From positions 127,391,896-127,455,895 of the forward strand of contig NC_071391.1 of assembly GCF_022682495.2 (NCBI RefSeq): 64,000 bases of DNA, given 5' to 3'. This DNA comes from Desmodus rotundus. Its lineage: Eukaryota > Chordata > Mammalia > Chiroptera > Phyllostomidae. The translations under genes and the position numbers were made by a program. A model generated the notes under the pieces. The model saw only the letters and a program-made list of their open reading frames with translations. It did no database searches and had not been told where the DNA came from. This document shows positions 13,260-24,959 of this stretch, piece after piece. Positions within the stretch are counted from its first letter, which is position 1. Every line of letters starts with the position of its first letter.

Positions 13260-13428
13260 AAAATAGAAGTGCTTGCACCTAGCTTGTGAGAAATAGGGAG
13301 ATGTCTTCAGGAAAGTTTAGGTAACTCTATTAATAAATCTACTACAACTAGGAGAAACCAGACTGTGGGAGAAATTCACTGAAGCAGTTGGCAAAGCTTA
13401 ATACTTGAAGTCAGTAGGAATGAGATGA
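13260..13428. other. Unassigned sequence
   Basis: No recognised feature. Confidence 0.4.
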
Positions 13429-13951
13429 TGTGGATCCCGGCCCTTGGCAGGATCCATGTGTTGTGGCTGCAATAGACAAATACACGTGGACTACCGAGGG
13501 GACAGTGCGGCCACTCTCTCAAGAGGAGAGAGCGCACAACCCTTGCCTTGACAGGCTTTTATTGCTTTTCTGGTCACATTACATTGAGGATGACCCTCAT
13601 TTACTATTCACAGGTTCGCTTTAGGCTGTTACAGAAAACAAAGGCGAGGGTGTTCCTAATTACATAAAAGAGGAAAGATATTTGCAAATGTAAAGGGAAA
13701 AGTGGTTAAACTGGTTACACTGGTCCTTGGAAAGTTCAGCATAGATTTTAGGAAGTTTCTTTAAATAAAGATATGTAGTAAACGCTGCCTCAATTCAGGG
13801 TGAGGGAGTTTTAGCAAAAAGCAAGTCTTAAAGCAGCCTAGGTACAATGAGGGCCTGATTCCCCACGGGAGAACCTATCCCCGGGTGTGCGTCCTGTGTG
13901 CTGGACCTCACTCCCCACTGGCCTTTCTGAGTAGGAGCTGGGCCCACACCA
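13429..13951 (-). repeat. Solo ERV LTR (class II-like), antisense
   Basis: A 523-bp TG...CA unit on the minus strand whose termini are partly inverted (tgtggatccc on the left, gggcccacacca on the right). In its sense orientation a gcaataaaagc polyadenylation signal lies at 13563-13558, about 130 bp from the 3' end, giving a plausible R-U5. Terminal ggatccaca is reminiscent of betaretrovirus-like LTRs. No internal gag, pol or env sequence adjoins it, so it is a recombination-derived solo LTR. The immediate flanks do not form a clean TSD, although gaatgaga occurs close to both ends. Confidence 0.7.
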
Positions 13952-14229
13952 TGTAGAATGAGATTCTCCTATAATGAGATTCTCACCTAGGACCAACAAA
14001 AGTTACTAGAATATATAGAAGGTATGGTAGTGTTCTAATGACATCTAGGGAGAGTGCTACTTAGTCTTTCCATGAAAGATCAGCTCATGTGCATCAAATA
14101 GAAAATAGACACTATACTCAAAGAGTTTAGGGTGCTTGGGAAACACTTTTCTACACTCCAATTATTGTAAGTGGTGAAGATTTCCAAACAGGAAAGTAAA
14201 AAGTTTAAGATTCCAATAAATCATTAAAA
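13952..14229. other. Unassigned sequence
   Basis: A local imperfect duplication, aatgagattctc, appears near 13957 and 13973. Otherwise nothing is recognised. Confidence 0.4.
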
Positions 14230-14400
14230 ATACAATAGTCATAATCTACATTTATGGAGTGTTTCCTATGTTTTAGACACTGGCACATCCGTTATGTCAA
14301 TGAATTCTCTTAGTTATCCTTTGGGATTAGATACTGCTATTATTCACTTTAATTGAGGTTTAAAGAGGTAGCAAGTGGCAAAGTCATTGCCAAAGAACTA
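14230..14400 (-). repeat. MIR SINE, antisense
   Basis: Reverse-complement MIR: a ttatggagtgtttcctatgttttagacactg block, then gatactgctattattcac and the gaggtttaaagaggtagcaagtggc block corresponding to the conserved core. Confidence 0.8.
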
Positions 14401-14767
14401 AGAAGTCTTAAATGACGTCTGATGCTCCTAACATCTATGCACATGGTCCTTCCTTATATAAAAAGCTCAACTGCATATAAATGTCAAATAATGAACACCT
14501 GAAACTAATATACTTAATTTTTAAAAAAATACAAAAAGAAAAGACAAAAACCGTGTTCAGAAAAATTCTTAATACCCAGATATCATTGGCCCAGGCACGG
14601 ATGAGGCATGAGATTGAATACTGGGTGATATGTGATACAAAACAGATTTTCATCAGATGACTGTCGAAACCTAAATGTCTACTTAGGGATCTTTTCCTTT
14701 GGATCTTGATAAACTTGCGTATTACCAAGGCCTCATTATAAGAAGGAAGAGACAAAAACTTTTCACA

Positions 14768-14866
14768 CTTGAGTCCTACTGAATAAGAATCTCTGAAGTT
14801 GGGAACCTGCACTGTTTGAAAGCTTCCCTGGTAATTCTGACGAACAGATACGTTTGGGAAATCATT
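14768..14866 (+). mobile_element. MER5A-like hAT fragment
   Basis: The 3' part of a MER5-type element: ctactgaataagaatctc, then ttccctggtaattctgacg and the terminal tttgggaaatcattg. Short and diverged. Confidence 0.55.
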
Positions 14867-15880
14867 GCCCCCGTGAAGAAGTAGCTGGAAACCTGCTTAA
14901 TGCCAACTTGGTGGGAGAAAAGTTAGGGAAAATGAAACCATTAATTTGAAACAATACTTCCCACAATTATTCTCAGGTACAGCCCTGTCAAGGAGAATTC
15001 TTTTTAACACTGCTTTACTTCTTTTATGGCTCCGAGGGATTTTGCAGCAAAATGACCCAATGAACTAAATAGAAGAGTCATTGCACATTCTACAGTTCTG
15101 ACTTGGTTCCTTGGAGGAATCAATGTCCTGGGGATAAATAACCTGAATGAACACAATGTCATCCTTTGGACAGACAGCAGGAAGCCAACTGTAAGCATCC
15201 TCTCCTGCGGAACAGCACAGTGTTACATTAAAGTGAATAGACGTGACTTCATGAGCAAGTTCTTCATATCAAAATCACATGTATTATGGATACTTTTTTC
15301 TAATGATGAGTTGATGTTCTGCCTAACATTTTGGCAGGTCACTGTGACTCTTGTACTTATAAAGCAGAGAAGTAGAACTGCACAGCAGGACTCTTTGGAA
15401 TATAAAGTGATACTGGGAGAATCTCAGAAAGCAAGTAGGTCTCAAGTCAAGGATCAGCTTCATGTTCTTCTATACACTAATTTGTGGCTTTTGAGCACAG
15501 CTAGATTTCGTATCATCCTATGTTCATGGGTCATATGTATCTATGGAAATATACTTACACCATGGCAGTCATAATACTTTATATAATATTGTCAATACCT
15601 CTTATCTTCTCGTATTATTTTCAAGTTAATTTAATCTAAAGAGTTTAGGGGGAGCAGCAAGACTATTTTAAGAAAGCCAACATAATAATTGTGGCACGAT
15701 TTTATTTCTTTATCTTTAGATCTGGATGCAATGCAGGACCTTTCACATCGTTTATACCATTAGGTGATGGGGATACTGATGACAGCACCCACACTGGAGG
15801 AAAGTAACCTGCATATGCAGGTATTAGAGGAACAGTGTAGAATGTCTAGTTTCTACTGAGCTTGAGTACTTGTACAAAAA
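14867..15880. other. Unique intergenic sequence
   Basis: A 113-codon open frame at 15233-15574 has no recognisable domain. I treat it as chance. Confidence 0.45.
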
Positions 15881-16120
15881 TTCCTCTGTTACCTAACTCA
15901 TAATTATAAAAATAGAAATGAGAGGAGGCTGATGCCAAATGTTTGCCTAAGATTTGCATATATTCATTGGAAGAGTATCAGAATTGTTTTTTGCAAATAA
16001 GTCTAGCTTTAATTATTTTAAATGGTAAAGGTTAGAAAACTCTACTTCGTCTTAGAACATTTCAAAATATTATTAGTTACACTCTACATGCCAGAACAAG
16101 AAGAATTAACTGTCAACAGT
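15881..16120 (+). repeat. Unnamed dispersed repeat, copy 1
   Basis: It aligns by eye with 25766-26010 in the same orientation. Shared landmarks in order are a ctctgttacctaact-like block, tataaaaatagaa, gtctaag/gcctaag with gcatatat, catttcaaaatatt-like sequence, and a gaacaagaag/gagcaagaag block. I do not recognise the family. Confidence 0.5.
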
Positions 16121-18961
16121 TCCTAAGAAAAGATAACATTAAGATATATACATGTGGGGAAAATAGCTGAGGATGTTTCTATTCAATAAATATGCATACT
16201 ATCAAGTTGCATGATATTAAATGTATGAAATGTGAGGTTTATTGTAATCAGTGTAGGTTAAATTTAGGCATTGATACTTGGTGCAAAAAAAAAGTTTGAA
16301 TGCTTATCCGAATTTCATATGTACCGTCTGTGTTTCTTTATCAGCAGAATGGTGAGAGAAAACTCAAATCAATTTTTAAAAATTTCTGATATACTTGTTT
16401 CCTCACAGACAAGAAAGTAGAGGTAGGTACATTCACCAAGTGAGAAGAAAGATTAAGGAACAATGATGGATAAACATTTACAAACTTGGCAAGTTTCTTT
16501 GAGGTTTGGTACAAGTGAAAGACAGCGTTTAAGGCCATTTCTCATTTCATCTAAATAAATCTTGTTAGTCTGTGTTATACACGTAGGGGGAGGTAATCTA
16601 AAAAAAAATGCTCCAAATCACAACTTTTTTTTTCACTCAGATGAATTTAGTGTGGCTGGAAGACTGTTCAGGAAATGAAGGTTTCAGTCTGTGGCTGGTT
16701 TTATCAGAGGGAGAACCTTTCCTCAAAGAGAGGATCAGAGGTGTGAAGAAAGGTCCCGGCCAGCAGCGGTAGCAACAGAAGGAGAATTGAAATCTAAAAC
16801 TGAAATGTGCTCTTCAAAGGATGCTTCCCCTTTGTCTTTTCCCCAGGTGTAGTCTGTTCTCATTGCTTTGACATGCTCAGTTGGGTTGGATGCCTACAGT
16901 CAGGACAAGATCTGGAAAGGAAAACTAAGACTTTCAGCTGGTTCAATAGATTCAGCTGGTTTAATTATTAGTGATGTATGGCTCTTTGGTTCTTAATGCT
17001 TCTTACAGGATTTCGGGAAAGATTCTGAAGAGGATCAGTCTCTGTTCTGTGCATCTGATCTCTGCCTTAGCAAGGATCCCTCTCAGAACTTATTTGGGAG
17101 CAAGTAGGGGAATGGAGTCAAAGGTGAAAATTAGCATAAAGGTGATTTATTCTACTAAAAAACTGGGCAATGAATCCCTGTCACACTGTCAGCTGTCAAA
17201 ATGCCGCTGGCCCTTTTATTTACTTCTTTCAGTACCTACTCCTGGAAATCATCAATCTTAGGAATTGGCACTTTAATTAAAACCTAAAGGGAAGTGGTTG
17301 GTGTGAAATTTGTGCACATGTATAGGTGTACCTATGTGAATGTGCACACTTATATGCTGTTTGGAGTTTGTGTGTGTGCATGTATGTTACCATATTTAAC
17401 ATATATATGTGTACTTCTAAGCATCGATATATTTTATACTTCAGGATCTGTTGAAAGTCATATTTATGGTTTTGGAAAAACCAGTTAATCACGTGGAGAC
17501 ACATCTGAAATTGTAATAGGTGCATGTATTTTTAAAAGGAGATCTATTGTAAATGCTTTCAAAACAAATATTTGTTTGGGAAAAGTGAATAATCTACCTT
17601 TTTATAACTTCTGCACAAGTTTAGGTGCTTATAGGTTATATTTATTTTAAACAATGAAACTGTAAATGGTAGTGCTGACTCTGGCCAAGCAAAGAGCAAT
17701 GAGATCTGAGGATATCCTCAAATAGACCAGTGCCTTGGAGACCAATGTCTATCTTTACCTATGTGAGACCCCTGATTACATTTTTCCATGCAGGGCCCTC
17801 TCTTAGCAGGATGATAATATTTCCCTCCCACCTTTGTGAGCAGTGGCATTCTCTGTGTTGAGCTGATTCCTTCCCTTTGACTATCTCCTGGATAGCCAGT
17901 CAGATCCCTCTGTCTGGCACCCCTTGGAAATGCCCTCTTCTAAGAGGAACTTCTCTCTATAAACGCCAAACCCTATTAGAAATCTCCTTTCAAGGAACTG
18001 TCTTTGGTTTATTGTTGTTTTGGATAATATTACCCTCTGCAAAGTTTAGATGAGATATTCCAAGAGGAATTTCCTTTTAACTAGGGCAAAGCCATGGCCA
18101 ATACAAATGATCATCTAATGGAAGGTCAAGTTTCAGCAACACAGTCAGCAGTACTCAGAAAAGAAAAAGAAAATCACTGCCTTCAAAGAGCTTGCACTCT
18201 TTTTGGGTCATTTCTCAACAGTGCAAAGAAGTATATGATATATTTTCCAACAGTGCAAAGAAAAGTATAGAGTTGTGGTTTTGGTATGATTTCATTAAGT
18301 TGAAAGACCAATTGATTATTTGTTCCCATTATGCAGCATTTATACCATGAAACCGTATCCAGAAACCCCCCCATTGCTGCTCTAAGGGACCCTTTTCAAC
18401 AAGCCATAGTCACTTTCACATAGTGGCAGAAGAGAGGGTGAATATGGTGAAGAAAGTTCCAGGCCAGTTTCCTTGAGTTAGGAAAAAATAAATAGGGACA
18501 TTTATGATGGCCAAGAAAGGTATTATCTGCATTGGGGATTTCTGAACAACAGAGTATTACAAAAGTAGGGCTATGTGGTATTTTAGGAGTATCGGAAGAA
18601 AAAGTAACTCAGATGTAGGAATGAAATAATTGATGGATGCGGTTGTGCTCTGTATTTCTAGGTTGAATAAGGAAGAATAAATATAACAAGCATAAGTATG
18701 CTTGTTATAGTCCCTCAGTCTCCATTCTTTGTCTCCCAGAGATGGATTAGGTAAACTGTGGCATCTTGGGAATCATCACTTTGTATAAAGATGCAGATAG
18801 GTGTAGTTTGGTGAACGGTGAGGAGAGGGGAATGTGTGACAGGCTATGAGAATGGTTTGTGAGAGAGTGGGAGATGTCGAGTGAACATGGTACTTTTCAG
18901 AGTTATGGGAGACAGAGAAATACTTTGTATAAGGCCACAGGGTCTATTATAAGGGTTCCGC
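16121..18961. other. Unique intergenic sequence
   Basis: It contains a TG-rich cryptic simple region (about 17290-17410) and a local 32-bp-period duplication in which caacagtgcaaagaa occurs at 18216-18230 and 18248-18262. No gene is recognised. Confidence 0.5.
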
Positions 18962-19261
18962 TGTGTTCATTTGCTTGGGCTGTCCTAACAAAATGCTACA
19001 GACCTGGTGTCTTAAACAACAGAAATGAATTTCCCCCCACAGTTCTGGATAGCAGTTCAAGATCAAGATATTAGCACATTTGGTTTCCTCTGAAGCCTTT
19101 TTCCTTGGCGTGTTACCTCTTCACATCTGTGCACACAGGCCCCTGCTATCTCTTCATGTGTCCACGTAGAGGAGAGGAACACATTTCTCTCCAAGAAAGG
19201 AGCACATTTCCTCTCTTTGTAAGTCACCAGTCAGATTGGATTAAAGCCCATCCTAATGGGG
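18962..19261 (-). repeat. MLT1-like LTR, antisense
   Basis: The reverse complement of a MaLR LTR 3' end: tgtgttcatttgcttgggctg, acaaaatgctacagacctgg, ttaaacaacagaaatg, cacagttctgg, and finally gattaaagcccatcctaatg. Its 5' half is missing, ending where the Tigger segment begins. Confidence 0.75.
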
Positions 19262-19872
19262 CATACATTCCAAGACCCCCTGCAGATGCCTGAAACCTGG
19301 GTTAGTGTAGAACCCTACATGAACTAGGTTTTTCTTATACATGCCTGTACTTTGCCACTTCTCTTTGGCATCTCAGAACACCAGCATCACTCGTCTTGCG
19401 CTTGGGGGCCATTATTAAGTAAAATAAGGAATAAGGGTCACTTGAACAGAAGCACTATGATACCACAACAGTCAATCTGATAATCAGAACAGCTACTAAG
19501 TGACTAATGGGCAGGCAGAGTACATAGCCTGGATATGCTGGAATATGGGACAATTCATGCCCTGGGCAGGATGACTTACACAACATGAAATTTTATCATG
19601 CCTCTCAGAGTGGCATAACCTTTGGAGGGATTGAGCAAAAAGGAAAAAGGACTCATGGGCATGGACGACAGTGAGGTGATTGCCGAGGGGAGGGACTATA
19701 AGGGGACTAAATGGTAATGGAAAAAAGTACAATAAAGATTAAATTAAAAAAAAAAACTTACGAATGACTTATTTCTGGAATTTAACATTTAGTATTTTGG
19801 ACCACAGATGACTGTAATAATTAAAACAGTGGGGAGCAAAAGTGTGGGTAAGGGGAGACTATTATAAATAGA
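19262..19872. mobile_element. Tigger-type DNA transposon relic, interrupted
   Basis: Two pieces (19262-about 19621 and about 19757-19872) of a TcMar-Tigger-like non-autonomous element. The left piece has ttccaagaccccctgcag, gatgcctgaaacctgggttag and a gctactaagtgactaatggg block. The right piece continues with cttacgaatgacttatttctgg, a ttttggaccacagatgac block and a degenerate aaggggagactatt terminus. An L1 tail lies between them. The exact family (MER44/Tigger7-like) is from memory. Confidence 0.6.
19622..19756 (+). mobile_element. L1 3' end inserted into Tigger
   Basis: It contains actcatgggcatggacgaca, a G-rich stretch and an A-rich tail with acaataaagatt. The Tigger element continues on both sides, so the L1 tail is the younger insertion. 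Confidence 0.7.
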
Positions 19873-20814
19873 GGAATGAGTAGGCAGCACAAATCATGAA
19901 CCTGGGCCAGCATGGGCCAAGAGGAGTTCCAGAAACTATGGCGGCCTGGCAATCTGAAAGCACAAAACTTCTAAATGGAGCATTGCTGCAGACCTCTAGC
20001 TGACTGAAGCCATGTGGAAATCCCAGTGGTACTAGAATTTCTGATTTTTCAAGAAAAGCTGGGAATACAGATTTTAATTGAATGCTTGCAAATTGAAATT
20101 TTCGTTAAATATTTCAAATAAAATAAAATGAAATACTGTGTAGCTCCCCAGTCTCTGTTGCCTCTTTAGGATTGTATCTTGTATCTATTAAAGATGCTAT
20201 TTCAGAGCCAATGGGCAATATAAAAATTCTCATGGAGACCAGGAAAGACTAGAATGGGGTATTCATTCATGGAAGGACATGGAGACATTTTTATTTTCCA
20301 GAATCCATCTTAGGTGAAGCACTGTATATGTTCCATTGAAAAATGCTATTAGAGTAAGAAGAATATTCTCAATCAATGAAAAATATTGCTAAACCATAAA
20401 TCACAAGAAGGAGAAAGGCTAGGGGAGGACGTGGGCAAGGGAAGGGAAGCAGATGCAGGTGAGCAATTGAGATGTGTCTCAGAAAGGTGAAACAGTCTAA
20501 GCAATTAGAAGCTATCAGAAATGCCTCATGGAAGAGGGCGCACTTGAGCAGGGTTTAAAAAATAAATAGAAAAACAACTTTTAATTTTAAGATTGGTAAA
20601 GGTAGAAACAATATTTTGTTATTTGAGAAATAGTAAGGATTCTCAATTATGTGAGAATGGAGGCCATCCTTCTGTAAATTTAAATGAAAACTATTGGCTT
20701 CTCTAGTTTATTATTTTTGGTTGAGTTTTCTAACCTTGTGATCTTTACCTAACTACAAAGAGCAGGCAAGACAAGGAAGGGAAAAAACCCCAAAATAAAA
20801 GCATTTTTCTGGAG
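19873..20814. other. Unique intergenic sequence
   Basis: No recognised feature. Confidence 0.45.
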
Positions 20815-21262
20815 CAGATGCCCACAACTTTTTGTAAGGACTATACAATCTTTGTGTAAGCCCTCAACTTGGTCATTCATAAAAGCAACCATAGACAGAG
20901 AATAAACAAATGAACATGGCCGTGTCCCAATAAAATTTAATTTACAAAAAGGTGGTGGGCCAGGCCTGACTGGTGTGGTTCAGTGGGTTGGGTGTCTTCC
21001 TGCAAACTGAAAGGTCACTGCTTTGATTCCCAGTCAGGATACATGCCTGGGTTGCGGGCCAGATGCCTGGATGGGGGCATGTGAGAGGCAACCAATCAAT
21101 GATTCTTCCACACACCGATGTTTTTCTCCATCTCCTTCTCCCTCCCTTCCCCTTTCTCTAAAAATAACTGAATAAAATCTTTTAAAAAAAGAAAAGAAAA
21201 GAAAGGAAAGGTGATGGGCCATATTTGGTCCATAGGCTAGAGTTTGCCAATTCCTGGTCTGC
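20815..21262. mobile_element. Ancient hAT-type repeat split by a SINE
   Basis: Flanking pieces 20815-20962 and 21207-about 21262 read as one ancient repeat. The left holds a caaccatagacagag-like block, acatggccgtgtcccaataaaa and ttacaaaaaggtgg. The right holds gatgggccatatttggtcc, ataggctagagtttgcc and aattcctg. The VES SINE interrupts it. Assignment to a MER58/MER45-like group is tentative. Confidence 0.5.
20948..21221 (+). mobile_element. VES SINE with TSD
   Basis: A bat tRNA-derived SINE (20963-21206): a head with cctgactggtgtggttcagtg, a B-box-like ttgattcccagtcagg region, aggcaaccaatcaatg, then a CT-rich segment and A-rich tail. It is flanked by 15-bp direct repeats, aaaggtggtgggcca (20948-20962) and aaaggtgatgggcca (21207-21221), with one mismatch. 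Confidence 0.92.
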
Positions 21263-23460
21263 AGAGAAAAGACACTCTAATCTAGGCTTGGGTCCGTGAG
21301 GAAGGATGAAGCTTCCAGACAGCGATGCTAAAGAGTGCCAAGCACAATGTGGGACACCCTCAAAATGATTAATATGTTTTGTTAAAACTCTATGGAAGTA
21401 AAAGGAAGCAATGAAACAGTGTGGCAGGAAGATGATGGATTCATGATTTTTTAAAGCACAGAAAAATATGTGGCACTCTATGGGAAAAATAAAATCCAAA
21501 CGAAATGAGAGACCAAGCCTATTTGAGGAGGCTAAGTGGAAGGAGTGAAGTGAGCATGGAGGTCAGACCCTTCAGAGAACTATCACACATCAGGGCAGAG
21601 AGGATCCAGTTGTGTAATGATAGGAGATGATATAAAAACTTTACAATAAAGAGGCTAGTAGTCAAGGGGACTTGGGCTCTTCGTTCTTCTGGAGCTAATT
21701 CTCTGAACCAGGAACCAATCAGCCTCATTAAGCAAGCCTGATTTTTCTTTCAGCAGATGCTCTAAATTTCTTACTCTATCTCTAATCAATTATTCTAACC
21801 CCTAGAGGAAGATGGGAAAATGAGAAATGCTGAGGGGAGATGGGCCTCTACTTGTGCTTCTGGGCCCATCCTCGGCACCAGGCCCAGTGGACATCTCTCT
21901 TTATTTCAAGCTCTGTCTGTTCCAGTGAGGTATGGATGCTCCTGTAGGCTCAGTGTGGTGTTTACAGAGTATTAAGCCCTGCAGATGTCATTAAGGCAAT
22001 GCTTCCAGCTGATACAACAAGTGCAGCCAGGAGGAGACCCAGAAAATTGAGTTTATCAAGGGGACTGTAGTCATCTCATCATCTAGTGTAACAATTTGGG
22101 GATCACCAAATCACATTACATCATCACTGCCTTTCTGCCAATGTTTTCCCCTTCTTTTTCAAGGCCTGCCACTGAATCATTTCACAGTATGCTTTAATGA
22201 CAGTGGATGTGGGAGTTACTGTGGTTTCAAAATAAAGCTGCAGCTGCCAGGCTTGTCTAAAGAATTACAGGGTCTTTTTCCCAAGCACAGTGAAATGAAT
22301 ATCACATCAAAAATAACACCTAGCATTTAAAAATAAAGGATGCTTGGATGCAACTTACAAGAACCAGATTCTTTTCCCGTTTTGCTTCCAGAGTGTTTCC
22401 TGGAGCTCTTGAGAAGATATCCTTTGAGTGAAGTCGAATATAAGGAAGGATTTGCCTAGGGTAGAACTAATTGTACTTGTGGCCCCATCTTCAACAAGCC
22501 CAGCTAACATGTTATTCATGTCCGTGTGCAGCCAGCACCTGGACCAGCACCTCAACATAAGAGACGCTCACTAAGTGGGAGGCAGGTTGATGAATAATTA
22601 CAGATTTCCCTTGTCCTTTGAAGGTCTTGGGAGGGAGCTGGTTAATATCCTCTTGTTATTTCATTTTTTACTTTGCAAATTACCACTGGGATTGGGATGC
22701 ATTCCAAAGACAGGTTTTTATTTAGTAATATGAAAACTAGGCAACCTACTTTCTTGCTTTCAGTCAAATTTGAACCGTTGTTAAACCAATATTTTGAATT
22801 GGTAGACAGCTGGATCCTATTTCTGTATACCAGCCTGTAGCCCATGAACTGTAACCTTGAGTAGTTTTTTTGTGAGGCTTGTTCAATATCTATGCTGCGA
22901 TAAGTACTGATCACAACTACAACTTATGATTCTACAAGTACCATGGTGCGGCTACATGTTTGCTTAGACTGACAAGTGCGGACTTTGGCTCTTCTTGGTC
23001 ATTCCTTCTCTAGGTTCCTCCCTTGTCATCTCTCTGCTTATTCTCTAGGTAATTAAAACCTGTGAAATTCAGGACTAAATCCAATAGTTAAACAATTTAT
23101 TGTGTAGTTAACAGGCAAGTTGTACTCTTCACTTATTGAAGATACAATAAAAACAGAAAATTTTAATTCATATAATTTTTAATTGGTAACTTTTAAGCCA
23201 ATTATGGTACTCTTATTCCAATTTTAACTCCAACATTATCTTTCAGTAAAAATACTGAGTTAAAAGAAATTGTCATTAAGTGTCAGGAAGTGCCATTACA
23301 GAAACTAGCAGGCGGCACCAGTTTGCAAAGCTGAGCTCACTTAGGGAAGAAAAGGTTCCAGTTGAATCATCTGTTAATCACCCTGAGGTGACACCTGCAT
23401 GTACTGGCGGTAGTCTGCCCTGAGAGCTCAAGCACACACCCAATATTAAAGAAATAGGAC
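21263..23460. other. Unique intergenic sequence
   Basis: No recognised gene or repeat. Confidence 0.45.
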
Positions 23461-23695
23461 TGGAACTCTTTTTAAAAATACTTTATTTACTTATTTTTAG
23501 AGAGAAGTGAAGGGAGGGAGAAATAGAGGGAGAGAAACATCAATGTGTGGTTGCCTCTCACGTGGCCCTGACTGAGGACCTGGCCCACAACACAGGCATG
23601 TGCCCTGACTGGGAATCGAACCAGCAACCCCTTGGTTCGCAGCCTGTGCTCAATCCACTGAGCTACACCAGCCAGGGCATAAAATTGGAACTCTT
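23461..23695 (-). mobile_element. VES SINE, antisense, with TSD
   Basis: Reverse-complement VES (23471-about 23680): T-rich start, GA-rich segment, gtggttgcctctcacgtgg, then the tRNA-like gccctgactgggaatcgaac and tgagctacaccagccagggc at the head. A 10-bp direct repeat, tggaactctt, lies at 23461-23470 and 23686-23695. Confidence 0.93.
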
Positions 23696-24547
23696 AAAAA
23701 AAGGTTAAAAATGTCCCTAAGACTCAGGCTTACTCAGCTTAAAATTTTTAATTTTTTTTTGGTAGTATCTTCCCCCTATTCTTGGTCTTCTTCCTTAGCC
23801 AGAAGGGCTTTCACATTTGATCTTTCACATCACAGTTTAAAGAAAAAAAATTGAAGCTATTGTTAAGATTAAATATCTGGTCTGAACCATGAAAGTTATC
23901 TCCGCTGCTTTGTTTTGACATATCACAGGGGAGAGGGCCGTGGTTACCATTTAAAGTCTTCATCAAAGGAACTTCAAAAATTATAATCCCCTCTTCTTTT
24001 TGTTTATTTTTCTCCATTATTATACTTTCCATATAGACCCCGAGTGGAAAAATACTTTGTACTGAAGAGTAAAGACTGCAGCATTGATGTAAAATAGGGT
24101 AGAAATCATGCTGTTCCAAGAAAAAAATCAAAATTATCTCACAGTTCTATGGACATCTATGGTTTTACCTCAAGATGTTTTTAGTATTTACCTGCTAATG
24201 GGTCTGTGAGCTGGTTCAGATCTTTATGGCACGTCGCTCCATTCAGGTCACCTTTCTGGGCTCCCTGTCTCATCTCTTTCGTAAAAGTTCCATGTTGAAA
24301 AGAACCCTAAATATTTCACTTTATATTCCTGCCAAGGTGGAGATGGCCTCTAGACAGCCCTGCAATGTCACCATTTAGCATCTGTTTGGAACTTTCCAGG
24401 GAAAGAGAGCTTGCTGTTCAGCAGACATCACATGCCACTTATGGGAGGCTTGAGTTTCCAGGCAGAGCTTCCCTGCAATTTTCAGCCCTTATCCTGGATC
24501 AGGGGCCTAGTTATGGAAATAAGGCCAGACTTTTGTTATCCTGGAGC
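23696..24547. other. Unique intergenic sequence
   Basis: No recognised gene or repeat. A 106-codon minus frame at 23811-24131 has no family signature. Confidence 0.45.
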
Positions 24548-24745
24548 AGGGTGTCTCAGTCTCTGCAGTACTGAGACTTTGGGTGGGATGACTCTCTGTT
24601 GTGTGGGGCTGTCCTTCGTGCTGTAGGATCTCTGGCCTTTTCACCCAGGTACCAATAGCACCCCTCCACCTAACTCCCTGTACCAGCTGTGATAATAAAA
24701 AGCATCCCTGGGGGGAGGTTGCCCACAGTTGAGGAACACTGTCTA
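24548..24745 (-). mobile_element. MER20 hAT-Charlie, antisense
   Basis: It follows the MER20 reverse consensus: cagggtgtctcagtctctgc, a tgggatgactctctgttgtg block, gggctgtccttcgtgctgtaggat, aatagcacccctcc, and terminal ttgcccacagttgagg. Confidence 0.85.
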
Positions 24746-24834
24746 GAGAATAAGAACATAGCTAGTTTGTGACAAAGCTTGGGCTTAAACCCAGGCTTCT
24801 TTTATCGTTTCTGTACTCAGTTAACATAGAATAA
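24746..24834. other. Unassigned sequence
   Basis: No recognised feature. Confidence 0.4.
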
Positions 24835-24959
24835 AGGACACATGGACAAAATCAAGGGGGGGGGGTGGAAGCAGGGAGGAAGGTGGGGATGGCTGGGGGG
24901 GTGGGGGGGTAAATGCAGACAACTATAACTGAACAGCAATAAAATAATAAAAAATATAG
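24835..24959 (+). mobile_element. 5'-truncated L1 3' end
   Basis: It opens with ggacacatggacaaaatcaag, followed by a G-rich tract with runs of 4 to 9 G and an aacagcaataaaataataaa tail. The same tail type is at 31.9 kb. The G-rich part could form G-quadruplexes. Confidence 0.8.

Noticed and set aside
15233..15574. 113-codon plus frame
   Set aside because: Starts without a usable context and has random-looking composition in AT-rich intergenic DNA.
18216..18262. 32-bp-period duplication as a mobile-element TSD
   Set aside because: The two copies are only 17 bases apart with no element between them. It is a local tandem duplication.
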